DNA from: Desertimonas sp963733085
GTDB taxonomy: Bacteria > Actinomycetota > Acidimicrobiia > Acidimicrobiales > Ilumatobacteraceae
Assembly (NCBI GenBank): GCA_963733085.1
Contig: CAVTBY010000005.1
Location: 1 to 64,000 of the forward strand
Length of the DNA: 64,000 nt
Direction: 5' to 3'
Shown: positions 45,696-53,489 of the stretch, one piece after another
Position numbering within the stretch: the first letter of the stretch is position 1
Layout of the letters: every line of letters starts with the position of its first letter
Notes under the pieces: generated by a model
The model's database searches: none
Told to the model about the DNA's origin: nothing
The model's input: the letters and a program-made list of their open reading frames with translations, nothing else
Translations under genes and position numbers: made by a program

Positions 45696-46109
45696 GTGCC
45701 CGCGCCGCTGAAGGACGCGGCGCCCCGTCGGTACAAGAAGAAGACGAGCGCGCTCGTCCTCGAACGCGTCGAGTACGTCGACTACAAGGACGTCGACCTG
45801 CTGTCGCGGTTCATGAGCGACCGGGCCAAGATCCGCAACCGACGGGTCTCCGGCAACGACCTGCAGCAGCAGCGTGACGTCGCCGGCGCGATCAAGATCG
45901 CCAGGGAGATGGCGCTACTGCCGTACGCCCGACGCGTCGCCAGCCAGCGCACCCGGCCGCCGCGTGACGGTCGTCCGGGCCGCGGCGAAGGTGACCTGGT
46001 GACCGAGGACATCGGCACCGACGTGGCGCTCGACGACGAGGTGGCGATCGACGAGGCCGAGGGCTTCGTCGACGACGCCGCGACCAACGGCGACGACGAG
46101 GCGGAGTGA
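45696..46109 (+). CDS. rpsR: 30S ribosomal protein bS18 with acidic C-terminal extension
   Basis: The core APRRYKKKTSALVLERVEYVDYKDVDLLSRFMSDRAKIRNRRVSG and QQQRDVAGAIKIAREMALLPY is bS18, zinc-free type. GTG at 45696 is the nearest in-frame start. However, ATG at 45677, with a better Shine-Dalgarno GGAGAG, opens MASKKNRAR, a ribosomal-like N-terminus, in the other frame, so one base may be mis-called near 45700. After the core comes a basic stretch and about 40 residues rich in Asp/Glu (LVTEDIGTDVALDDEVAIDEAE), which bS18 normally lacks. Confidence 0.9.
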   Translation: MPAPLKDAAPRRYKKKTSALVLERVEYVDYKDVDLLSRFMSDRAKIRNRRVSGNDLQQQRDVAGAIKIAREMALLPYARRVASQRTRPPRDGRPGRGEGDLVTEDIGTDVALDDEVAIDEAEGFVDDAATNGDDEAE

Positions 46110-46110
46110 G

Positions 46111-46554
46111 ATGAAGGTCATTCTCCGCTCCGACCTCGACCGCGTCGGCAAGCGCGGCGACATCATCGACGTCGCCGACGGATTCGGCCGCAACTACCTG
46201 CTGCCTCGTGGGTTGGCGTTCCGCGCCAGCGACGGTGCCGTCGACCAGGCCGCCAAGATGCGCCGGGCACGCGATCTGCGTGACGCCAGCGACCGCGAAG
46301 CCGCCCAGACCGTCGCCAGCACGCTGGTCCCCAAGGTCATCACGATCACGGCGAAGGCCGGCACCGAAGGCCGCTTGTTCGGCTCCGTGACCGCTGCCGA
46401 CGTCGCGACCGCGGTGGCCGACCAGACCGGTGTGACGATCGATCGCAAGCACCTCGATCTCGAGCCGATCAAGTCGGTCGGCCAGCACACCGTGACCGCC
46501 CACTTGCACACCGACGTCTCGTTCCCGATCACCGTCGAGGTCGTCCCGGCGTAG
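46111..46554 (+). CDS. rplI: 50S ribosomal protein bL9
   Basis: 147 residues. N-terminal domain MKVILRSDLDRVGKRGDIIDVADGFGRNYLLPRGLA is the bL9 signature; a connecting helix and the C-terminal domain (AKAGTEGRLFGSVTAADVATAV) follow. One base separates it from the rpsR stop. Confidence 0.96.
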   Translation: MKVILRSDLDRVGKRGDIIDVADGFGRNYLLPRGLAFRASDGAVDQAAKMRRARDLRDASDREAAQTVASTLVPKVITITAKAGTEGRLFGSVTAADVATAVADQTGVTIDRKHLDLEPIKSVGQHTVTAHLHTDVSFPITVEVVPA

Positions 46555-46912
46555 ACCTCAGGATCGACGGCGACCATCGATTCTGGGGCCGCAACGCGGA
46601 CAGAAATGTCCGGATCGAGGCCTGAGAATCCGTCGACCCGTCGCGAGGGCCGGCGACCGCCCACTTCGAGAGCCAACAACCCTGCTACCGGCGCGGCGGC
46701 CAGACCCACGGATCTGTCAGCAGAGCCAGGTTTCCGCACGCCTGACTCACCAATCGCGGTGTGACACCCCTCGTGCACCATCGAACGCATGATCGCGTCG
46801 ATGTTGTGCACAGCAAAGCCCCAGGGCGGTCCACAGAATTGGGTGACTTGTCCAGCGGATTGCCGGCGCTCCCCCCTGGTTGCGCACAGGGCCGCACTGG
46901 CAGGGTGACCGG
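46555..46912. promoter_or_regulatory. rplI-dnaB intergenic region
   Basis: 358 bases with no gene I can support. The left part is the structured 61-bp repeat (46576-46636). Further right is a DnaA-box match TTGTGCACA (46804-46812) and partial boxes (GGTCCACAG near 46834, TTGTCCAGC near 46850) ahead of dnaB, suggesting DnaA-responsive control of the helicase gene. A long minus-strand open frame here is only the repeat and its flanks read through. Confidence 0.5.
46576..46636 (-). repeat. 61-bp structured repeat, copy A
   Basis: Identical to the plus-strand sequence at 61299-61359 in 60 of 61 bases, in inverted orientation. It folds on itself: GATTCT/AGAATC outer arms, AGGCC/GGCC next, and an inner CCGGACA-TTTC-TGTCCG stem-loop. 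Both copies are behind a gene stop (rplI here). Confidence 0.9.
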
Positions 46913-48304
46913 GTGGATCGCGCCGACCGTTCCAACTCCTCGAGAGACCGCGGCTCTGGTTCGGCGCGCCCAGCCAATGGGCGGATCCCGCCACACAACC
47001 TGCAGGCCGAGGAGTCCGTGCTCGGCGCCATCTTGTTGTCGCGCGATGCCCTCGGCGCCGTCATCGAGGCCGGGCTGCGCTACGACGACTTCTACAAGCC
47101 CGGCCACCAACACATCTTCGACGTCGCCGTAGCGGTCTCGCAGTCGGGTGGACCGGTCGACACGATCACCGTCGCCGACGAGCTGTCGCGACTGGGGCTG
47201 CTCGAACAGGCCGGCGGCGTCGAGGCGCTACACGCCCTGCAGAACGCCACGCCGGCGATCTCCAACGCCGCCTCCTACGCCAGGATCGTCCAGGACGCGG
47301 CGATGCTGCGCCGCCTCATCCTCGTTGCCGCCGACATCTCCGAGATCGGCTACGGCCGCCCCGACAACGTCGACGACGCCCTCGACGACGCCGAGAGTCG
47401 CGTCTTCCGCGTCGCAGACCGGCGCGTCGTCGACAGCTACCGCGACATCGGCGAGCTGATGAAGCTCGCCGTCGACCGCATCGAAGAGAACTTTGCCCGC
47501 GGCGACACGATCACCGGCATCGCCACCGGCTTCAACGACCTCGACGAGTTGCTGTCCGGCCTCCAGCCATCGACTCTCAACATCGTCGGGGCACGCCCGA
47601 GTATGGGGAAAACCGCCCTTGGCCTCGGCATGGCGACGCACGTCGCCAAGCACAGCGCGCGACCGGTGTTGGTGTTCTCGCTCGAGATGGGCCACGTCGA
47701 GCTGACCCAACGGATCCTGTCGAGCGAGGCCGAGGTGGACTCGCAGAAGATCCGCAACGGTCGGCTGTCAGAGGCGGACTGGGCGAAGATCGGCCGGGCG
47801 ATCGGACGGCTGGAGGTGCCGCTGTTTCTCGACGACAACCCGAGGGTCACGGTGATGGAGATTCGCGCCAAGGCCCGCCGTTTGAAGATGCAGCACGGCG
47901 ATCTCGGGATGATCCTCGTCGACTACCTCCAGCTGATGAGCGGCGGCGGCAATGCCGAGAACCGCCAACTCGAGGTCTCCGAGATCAGCCGCAACCTGAA
48001 GATCCTCGCCCGGGAACTGGAGGTACCGATCGTCGCTCTCAGCCAGCTCAGCCGCAACCTCGAGTCCCGCAGCGACAAGCGCCCGATGCTGTCCGACCTG
48101 AGAGAAAGCGGTTCGCTCGAGCAAGATGCTGACGTCGTGATCTTCCTGTACCGCGACGAGGTGTACAACAAGGAGTCACCGGATCGGGGGGCTGCCGACG
48201 TGATCGTCGCCAAGCACCGCGCCGGGCCGACGGGGTCGATGCGGCTGGTGTTCCGCGGTCAGTACGCCCGCTTCGACAACGCTGCGCCGCGAGGGATGGC
48301 CTGA
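46913..48304 (+). CDS. dnaB: Replicative DNA helicase DnaB
   Basis: About 463 residues from GTG at 46913. N-terminal domain PPHNLQAEESVLGAILL, DFYKPGHQHIFD; RecA-like domain with Walker A NIVGARPSMGKTALGLGMA, MILVDYLQLMSG, and the C-terminal SLEQDADVVIFLYRDEVY and KHRAGPTGSMRLVF. No intein is present. The stop codon at 48302-48304 is the last part of the CCTGA target duplicated by the adjoining mobile element. Confidence 0.96.
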   Translation: MDRADRSNSSRDRGSGSARPANGRIPPHNLQAEESVLGAILLSRDALGAVIEAGLRYDDFYKPGHQHIFDVAVAVSQSGGPVDTITVADELSRLGLLEQAGGVEALHALQNATPAISNAASYARIVQDAAMLRRLILVAADISEIGYGRPDNVDDALDDAESRVFRVADRRVVDSYRDIGELMKLAVDRIEENFARGDTITGIATGFNDLDELLSGLQPSTLNIVGARPSMGKTALGLGMATHVAKHSARPVLVFSLEMGHVELTQRILSSEAEVDSQKIRNGRLSEADWAKIGRAIGRLEVPLFLDDNPRVTVMEIRAKARRLKMQHGDLGMILVDYLQLMSGGGNAENRQLEVSEISRNLKILARELEVPIVALSQLSRNLESRSDKRPMLSDLRESGSLEQDADVVIFLYRDEVYNKESPDRGAADVIVAKHRAGPTGSMRLVFRGQYARFDNAAPRGMA

Positions 48305-48843
48305 TGTAGGGACGCGGTGAAGATGATCAATGACGCGGCTACTTGAGCAATGCGTGAGCAATCGGCGCGCCTAGATGAGCAATCGGGTGGTGAGGGGTCC
48401 GGCGAAGCGGCGGGATCAATCGCCTTTGACTTCTCGTCCCGCTCGTTATGGGACTCGTCCGCGGTTGCCGACTCGCACACGTAGCCGTCGTTCGTTACGG
48501 TCGGCTGCTGGCTCGTTTGTGTCAGCCCGACGACTCACAATCGGTCATTCGTCTGACACAAACCGACGTCAAGGATTTGTGTCAGCCCGTCGAGCGATAT
48601 CTGGTCGAACAGCTGACACAAACTGCGAGCGCGCCGTACTCGGCGTTCTGCCCGGAGCGCAACGACACCGAACTGACGCTCCGAACGCTCATGGCGAAGG
48701 CCTGGGTGCCGCCGAGCGTCGGAGCGTCACTGCGACGCTGGGTTGTAGGAAATGCTCATCTTGAGCAACATGCATCATCGCTGCGGCGGCCAGCAGTGCT
48801 CATCTTGGCCGTCCACAGTGATCATCTAGACCGCGTCCCTACA
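48305..48843. mobile_element. 539-bp non-autonomous element (IS21-like ends) with CCTGA target duplication
   Basis: The left end TGTAGGGACGCGGT is repeated inverted at the right end (48830-48843), and the similarity continues (AGATGATCA at positions 17-25 of both), 25 of 28 bases in all. The element is flanked by CCTGA at 48300-48304 and 48844-48848. Subterminal copies of TGAGCAA/TTGCTCA and TGCTCATCTT lie at both ends, as in the multiple transposase-binding sites of IS21-type elements. No transposase is encoded; the centre holds two TTTGTGTCAG hairpins. The family name is inference; the TIR and target duplication are directly visible. Confidence 0.85.
48525..48622. repeat. Two TTTGTGTCAG hairpins inside the mobile element
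   Basis: Hairpin 1: GTTTGTGTCAG (48525-48535) with CTGACACAAAC (48553-48563). Hairpin 2: TTTGTGTCAGC (48576-48586) with GCTGACACAAA (48612-48622). The arms are perfect and the loops unrelated, so the arms are conserved and the interior is not. The same word forms hairpins at 10892 and 61369. Confidence 0.85.
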
Positions 48844-48898
48844 CCTGACTGTCGGAATCGCTTGAATATGCCGCGCTCGTCCGGTGGCTCGGTTCGGT

Positions 48899-49450
48899 TC
48901 AAGTGGCTGCGGCGGGGCGGTAGGCGTGGACGACGGCGCCGGTGGCAAAGACCTTGGTGTCAAGGAGCTCGAGGCTGCCGGTGCTGGCGGGGCGAAACAG
49001 GGGCTCGCCACCTCCCTTGATGACGGGGGAAGTGCAGATCCGGTACTCGTCGAGCAGGCCGGCCGCGGCGAGGGCGTCGGTCAGCTGGCCGGTGCCCCAG
49101 GTGAGGAGGTCGCCGCCTTCGGCCTGCTTCAGTCGGCTGACCTCGTCGAGCAGGTCGGGGCCGGCGATGACCACGGTCGGATCCCACGCCGCGTTGTCGA
49201 CCGGTTGGGTGGCGATGACGTACTTGGTGATCGAGTTGACGTGGTCGGCGAAGGGGTTACCGCCCCTGGTGGGCCAGGCTTGGGCCATGCCTTCGTAGGT
49301 GATGCGGCCGAGCAGCAGTGCGTCGGCGGCGAGCGTCATCTTGAGTCCGTAGTCCTGCAACTCCTCGTCGGAGTACTGGAACGACCACTTGTGTGGCTCG
49401 TCGATGTAGCCGTCGAGGGTGGCGTGGGTGAAGCTGATGATCTTGCGCAC
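48899..49450 (-). CDS. Dihydrofolate-reductase-family protein (RibD C-terminal-like)
   Basis: 183 residues. FTHATLDGYIDEP, ADALLLGRITYEGMAQAWP, KYVIATQPVD and LLTWGTGQLTDALAAAGLLDEYRICTSPVIKGGG match the DHFR-like/RibD C-terminal fold of small oxidoreductases. It lacks full DHFR residues, and the substrate is unknown. A similar gene sits at 55519. Its stop is 55 bases from the mobile element's right flank. Confidence 0.85.
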   Translation of the reverse strand: MRKIISFTHATLDGYIDEPHKWSFQYSDEELQDYGLKMTLAADALLLGRITYEGMAQAWPTRGGNPFADHVNSITKYVIATQPVDNAAWDPTVVIAGPDLLDEVSRLKQAEGGDLLTWGTGQLTDALAAAGLLDEYRICTSPVIKGGGEPLFRPASTGSLELLDTKVFATGAVVHAYRPAAAT

Positions 49451-49524
49451 GACAGGTTTCTACCGCGATCGCCTCGTCGCTGACGACGGCGAGCACTTCG
49501 GCTGATCACGCCCAGCCTGGCCAG

Positions 49525-50259
49525 CTACGACGCCGCAGACGCCGACGGCGCTGACATCTCGTCGTGCCGGTCGTACTCGTCGTGCAGTTTCCACCAGGAG
49601 TACGGCGGACCCTGCGGGTAGCCGGGCGGTGAGTCCTCCCACTCCTCCTGTCGGCCCAGCGGGGTGATGTCGAGCAGGCTCCACACGTTGCCGATGGCGT
49701 CGGCGGCACGGCCGTTCGTGAAATAGGTGCGGTAGATGCGGTCGTCGGCGCGAACGAACACGTTCAGCCCGAAGTACTCGTCCACACCGAAGTCCTTCGA
49801 GAAGTCGTCGAGGGTGCTGAACCAGGGCACGTCCCAGCCCATCCGAGCCTTGTAGCGCTCAATCGCGTCGAGAGGTGCTGGCGAGACGAGCACGAAGGTC
49901 GTGTCCCGTACGTTCAGGTGGGCGAGATGGCCCACGTTGTCAATGAACATCGCGCACCCCGAGCATCCGCCGTCGGGCCAGTTCTCGACGCCCGGCTCAA
50001 AGAAGGCCCGGTACACGATCAGCTGGGTCCTGCCGTCGAACAGGTCGGCCAACGACTGCTCGCCGTCGGGTCCGACGAACCGGTAGTCCTTCTCGATCTC
50101 GACCCACGGCAGCCGGCGCCGCTCGGCAGCCAGCTCGTCGCGGGCGCGTGTCGCCTCCTTCTCCTTCTTCAACAGCGCCTCACGCGCCGATTGCCACTCC
50201 TCGGCTGAGACCACTGGCGGGGTGTCCATCCCGGTCGTGTCGAGGCCATTCGTAGCCAT
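49525..50259 (-). CDS. DUF899 thioredoxin-like protein
   Basis: 244 residues from ATG at 50259, with GGAGCGACGAG upstream. PPVVSAEEWQSAREALLKKEKEATRARDELAAERRRLPWVEIEKDYRFVGPDG is the family N-terminus, and DGGCSGCAMFIDNVGHLAHLN carries a CxxC-like pair in a thioredoxin fold; GQxQxEE-like end GRQEEWEDSPPGYPQ. Function unknown; common in soil actinobacteria. Confidence 0.87.
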   Translation of the reverse strand: MATNGLDTTGMDTPPVVSAEEWQSAREALLKKEKEATRARDELAAERRRLPWVEIEKDYRFVGPDGEQSLADLFDGRTQLIVYRAFFEPGVENWPDGGCSGCAMFIDNVGHLAHLNVRDTTFVLVSPAPLDAIERYKARMGWDVPWFSTLDDFSKDFGVDEYFGLNVFVRADDRIYRTYFTNGRAADAIGNVWSLLDITPLGRQEEWEDSPPGYPQGPPYSWWKLHDEYDRHDEMSAPSASAAS

Positions 50260-50485
50260 CTCGTCGCTCCTTCGGTCGGTCGTCGGTCCACTTCGCGTGC
50301 GCGACCCTGAGCCGTTTCTACCCACATGCGGCGTCGACTATGCCGCTGAGTCCGGCCGAGCATGGCGTCCGCAGCCGGCCAACATGTGCAGGTTGTTTCG
50401 ACCCTCGTTCAGCAGCGATGAGTTTCGCGGTGGTCCCACGTCTCTACCCCGGACCTCTGCAGCGCACTCGAATCGGGGAGGCACC

Positions 50486-51172
50486 TTGCGACTTCTTCTC
50501 ACGTCCGCGGGCGTCACGAACACCAGCATCCACGACGCGTTGGTCGATCTCCTGGGCAAGCCGATCGCCGACTCGAGCGCCCTGTGTATCCCCACCGCGC
50601 AGTACGCGCACCCGATGGTCGGGCCCGGCGTCCAGGCGTGGCGGTTCATCAGTGGAAATTCCGACAATCCCATGGTCGACCTGGGCTGGAAGTCCGTCGG
50701 TGTGCTCGAGCTCACCGCGCTGCCCAGCATCGACGACGAGCGCTGGGTGCCCCTTGTGCGGGGGACGGACGTCCTGTTGGTGGCAGGCGGCGATGCCCTC
50801 TACCTGTGCCACTGGATGCGGGAGTCCGGGCTGGCGGACCTGCTTCCGTCGCTGAGCGAGACGGTCTGGGTGGGACTGAGCGCCGGGAGCATGGTGATGA
50901 CCCCCAGGATCGGGGAGGAGTTCGTCCAGTGGAGACCGCCGACCGGCGACGACAGCACGTTGGGCATCGTTGACTTCTCCATCTGTCCACACCTGGCGCA
51001 GGACGGCATGCCGGGCAACTCCATGGCTGCGGCGGAACGATGGGCGTCGGGCATCTCGGGTCCGGCGTACGCGATGGACGACGAGACGGCCATCAAGGTG
51101 GTCGATGGCACCGTCGAGGTCGTGTCACAAGGGCACTGGAAGTACTTTTCGCGCACAAAGGCGGTTGATTAG
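50486..51172 (+). CDS. Peptidase E-like (S51 / class I GATase-like) protein
   Basis: 228 residues. TTG start at 50486 is supported by GGGGAGG 4-5 bases upstream. LRLLLTSAGVTNTSIHDAL, VLLVAGGDALYLCHWMRES, and VWVGLSAGSMVMTPRIG with the nucleophilic Ser of the GxSAG elbow are typical of the S51 family (Asp-dipeptidase/cyanophycinase-like). C-terminal ICPHL and YAMDDETAIKVVDG follow the same pattern. Its stop overlaps the end of the convergent methyltransferase. Confidence 0.85.
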   Translation: MRLLLTSAGVTNTSIHDALVDLLGKPIADSSALCIPTAQYAHPMVGPGVQAWRFISGNSDNPMVDLGWKSVGVLELTALPSIDDERWVPLVRGTDVLLVAGGDALYLCHWMRESGLADLLPSLSETVWVGLSAGSMVMTPRIGEEFVQWRPPTGDDSTLGIVDFSICPHLAQDGMPGNSMAAAERWASGISGPAYAMDDETAIKVVDGTVEVVSQGHWKYFSRTKAVD

Positions 51173-52239
51173 GCAGGCTTGCGCGCCACGTACACCGAGT
51201 CCATCGGATCGGCCGGCGCCTCGTGCACCTCGACGTCGACGAACCCGGCGGCGGCGAGCATCTCGACGGCGAGCTCTTCACCCCAGACGGTGCCGAGGCC
51301 TGCCCCACCCACCGCCAGCGACACGGTCATGCAGTGCAGTGTGCTGATTGCGTAGAGCAGCGGCGCCATCGGGTTGCCGATGTTGTTCTCCAGGTGGCTC
51401 GATGCACGCACGTCGAACATCACGAACACCCCGCCCGGCTCCAGGGCGTCGAACACCCGGCCGAGCACGCCGGCAGGGTCGGCCTGGTCGTGGATCGCAT
51501 CGAATGCGAAGATCGCGCCAAACGGCGGGTCGGTCGGGAGCTCGAGGACGTCGACCGTCTCGAAGGCGACGTTGGCGAGCCCGTAGTCGGCCGCCTCGTC
51601 GCGGGCGCGCTCGATGGCGTCCGCCGCCAGGTCGTAGCCGAACACCCGCGATGCGGGGAACGCCCCGGCGAGGATGTTCGTGGTGTGGCCGGTTCCGCAG
51701 CCGATGTCGGCGACGCGGATCCCCGCCGTCAGGCGCTCGGAGAGATCGCCGGCGAGTGGGACGATCCCGTCGACGAGAACCCCGTCGAACATGCCGCGAC
51801 TCAGCGCATCCATCACGTCGGTGAACTCCGGGCGGAATTCCGAGTACGGCACGCCGCCACCGTCACGGAAGGCGCGAGCGACCGGCTCGATGAACTTGGC
51901 GAGGTGCGAGCTTGCCAGGCTGAACGGCGCGACGTTGAGCTCGCCGTCACCGGTGAGGCAGCAGGCGTGTTCCGCCGGCAGCGTGTACAGCTGTGTCACC
52001 GGGTCGTAGTCGATGACGCCGGCGGTCACCATCGAACCGAGCCACTCGCGGACGTACCGCTCCTGGAGGCCGGCACGGGCGGCTAGTTCGTCGCTCGCCG
52101 CCGAGCCGCCGGCGGCGGCCGCGAACAGGCCGGTGCGGTGGCCGAGCTCGACCATGTAGGTGACAAAGCTGCCGACGTAGTGGCCGAACAGTTGCTCGGC
52201 AAAGGCCTCCGCCTTGCGCTCGTCGAGTGTGGTGGTCAT
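51169..52239 (-). CDS. Class I SAM-dependent methyltransferase with winged-helix N-terminus (Rv2258c-like)
   Basis: 356 residues. N-terminal winged helix (GHRTGLFAAAAGGSAASDELAARAGLQERYVREWLGSMV) is followed by a linker with LPAEHACCL. The Rossmann domain reads IRVADIGCGTGHTTNILAGAFPASRVFGYDLA, then FAFDAIHDQADPAGVLGRVFDALEPGGVFVMFDVRA. Layout matches small-molecule methyltransferases of the Rv2258c type. Upstream ACAD-like gene is 14 bases away on the same strand. Confidence 0.85.
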   Translation of the reverse strand: MTTTLDERKAEAFAEQLFGHYVGSFVTYMVELGHRTGLFAAAAGGSAASDELAARAGLQERYVREWLGSMVTAGVIDYDPVTQLYTLPAEHACCLTGDGELNVAPFSLASSHLAKFIEPVARAFRDGGGVPYSEFRPEFTDVMDALSRGMFDGVLVDGIVPLAGDLSERLTAGIRVADIGCGTGHTTNILAGAFPASRVFGYDLAADAIERARDEAADYGLANVAFETVDVLELPTDPPFGAIFAFDAIHDQADPAGVLGRVFDALEPGGVFVMFDVRASSHLENNIGNPMAPLLYAISTLHCMTVSLAVGGAGLGTVWGEELAVEMLAAAGFVDVEVHEAPADPMDSVYVARKPA

Positions 52240-52253
52240 CGCTGCAGCCCTCC

Positions 52254-53411
52254 TTAGAGCATGAATCCGTCGGGTTCCAGGCCGAGCAGGATCTGTCCGA
52301 GCATCTCGTAGGTCGGCGGCGCGACGAAATGATGCTGGGTGATCGCGTGAACGTCGCGCAGGCAGCGCTGGAGTGGGCTGGCGGCGAATAGAGCCGTCCC
52401 TCCTGCCGCCGTGTACATGCGATCGACTACGTCGGCCGACGCCGTGACCGCATGCGTCGCGGCCACCCGCAGCGGGGCGACGTGCTGCGGAGGCACCGGC
52501 GTGCCCTCCTGGGCCAGGTCCCACACCCGGGCGCACTCGGCGACCAACAGCGCCCGCGCTGCGCCGGCCGTCGCCGTTGCTTCGCAGACCGCAAGCTGCG
52601 TGGTCGGGCGCGTCGCCAAGGTCGACGCCATTCCGAACGGTGTTTTCGTCGCAGCCAGACGGAACAGTTCGTCGATCGCGGCGCGGGCGATGCCGAGCGC
52701 TGCCGCTGCCATGCCCACCGAGAACAACCCGACGATGGGGAAGCGGAACAGTGCCCCCGCGTACTCAGGTTCGCCTTCAGGCATCGCGATCGCTCGGCAG
52801 TTCGGTACGAACGCATCGGACACCTCGATGTTGTGGCTGCCCGTCGCCCGCAGGCCGGACGTGTCCCAGGTGTCGACGATTCGAACGTCGGATCGCTCGA
52901 TCCAGGTCATCACCATCGCCGGACCCGCCTCGCCCTCCTTCACGGCATCGCCGGTGCAGACGAAGTTTGTCGCCGCGAGCCAGTCGCAGTGGTGGCAGTT
53001 GCTGACGAAGGCCCACCGGCCGGTTACGCGGTAGCCACCGTCCACCTCGACGGCGCGGCCGGAAGGGGCGATGATGCCGTTGACCACGCTGTCGCCGATC
53101 TCGGCAGCTCCCTCGCGCGGCGTGAACGCTTGCAGCACTCCGGCGATGCCGCAGTTGAGCGCACACCATGCCGCCGACCCGTCATGACGGCCGATCTCCT
53201 CGACGACATCGATCACGGTGAGCGGGTCGGTCTCGAGACCTCCGAGCTCGTGCGGTCGGCAGAGGCGGAACAAGCCCGCCATGGCGAGAGCTTCGGCGGT
53301 CGCTGGCGGGAGATGCCGGTCGCGCTCGCCTCGGTCGCTGTTCTCCCGAATCAGCGGTCCTAGCTCACGAGCGGTCTCGACGAGCGTGTCGTGAACTGCA
53401 GCGACTCTCAT
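52254..53411 (-). CDS. Acyl-CoA-dehydrogenase-like flavoprotein (HpaH/HsaA type)
   Basis: 385 residues from ATG at 53411. FRLCRPHELGGLETDPLTVIDVVEEIGRHDGSAAWCALN, GRAVEVDGGYRVTGRWAFVSNCHHCDWLAA, TWDTSGLRATGSHNIEVSDAFVP and the C-terminal DVVDRMYTAAGGTALFAASPLQRCLRDVHAITQHHFVAPPTYEMLG fit group D flavin monooxygenases with an ACAD fold. These hydroxylate aromatic or sterol-ring substrates with FADH2 supplied by a reductase; none is next door. Confidence 0.88.
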   Translation of the reverse strand: MRVAAVHDTLVETARELGPLIRENSDRGERDRHLPPATAEALAMAGLFRLCRPHELGGLETDPLTVIDVVEEIGRHDGSAAWCALNCGIAGVLQAFTPREGAAEIGDSVVNGIIAPSGRAVEVDGGYRVTGRWAFVSNCHHCDWLAATNFVCTGDAVKEGEAGPAMVMTWIERSDVRIVDTWDTSGLRATGSHNIEVSDAFVPNCRAIAMPEGEPEYAGALFRFPIVGLFSVGMAAAALGIARAAIDELFRLAATKTPFGMASTLATRPTTQLAVCEATATAGAARALLVAECARVWDLAQEGTPVPPQHVAPLRVAATHAVTASADVVDRMYTAAGGTALFAASPLQRCLRDVHAITQHHFVAPPTYEMLGQILLGLEPDGFML

Positions 53412-53489
53412 CGCCGACGAACGTACGCAGCCTGGAGGCGGGGCAACTTCGGCCGATTCGTGCATTTCGGCCGTCGCCCCTACATCGAA

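Noticed and set aside
46194..46994. 266-residue minus-strand ORF between rplI and dnaB
   Set aside because: It overlaps rplI and the structured repeat; the segment resembling another ORF at 61253 is only the translated 61-bp repeat.
48375..48764. 130-residue ORF inside the mobile element as a cargo gene
   Set aside because: It reads through both hairpins, is Arg/Ser-rich low complexity, and has no RBS or family; the element appears non-coding.
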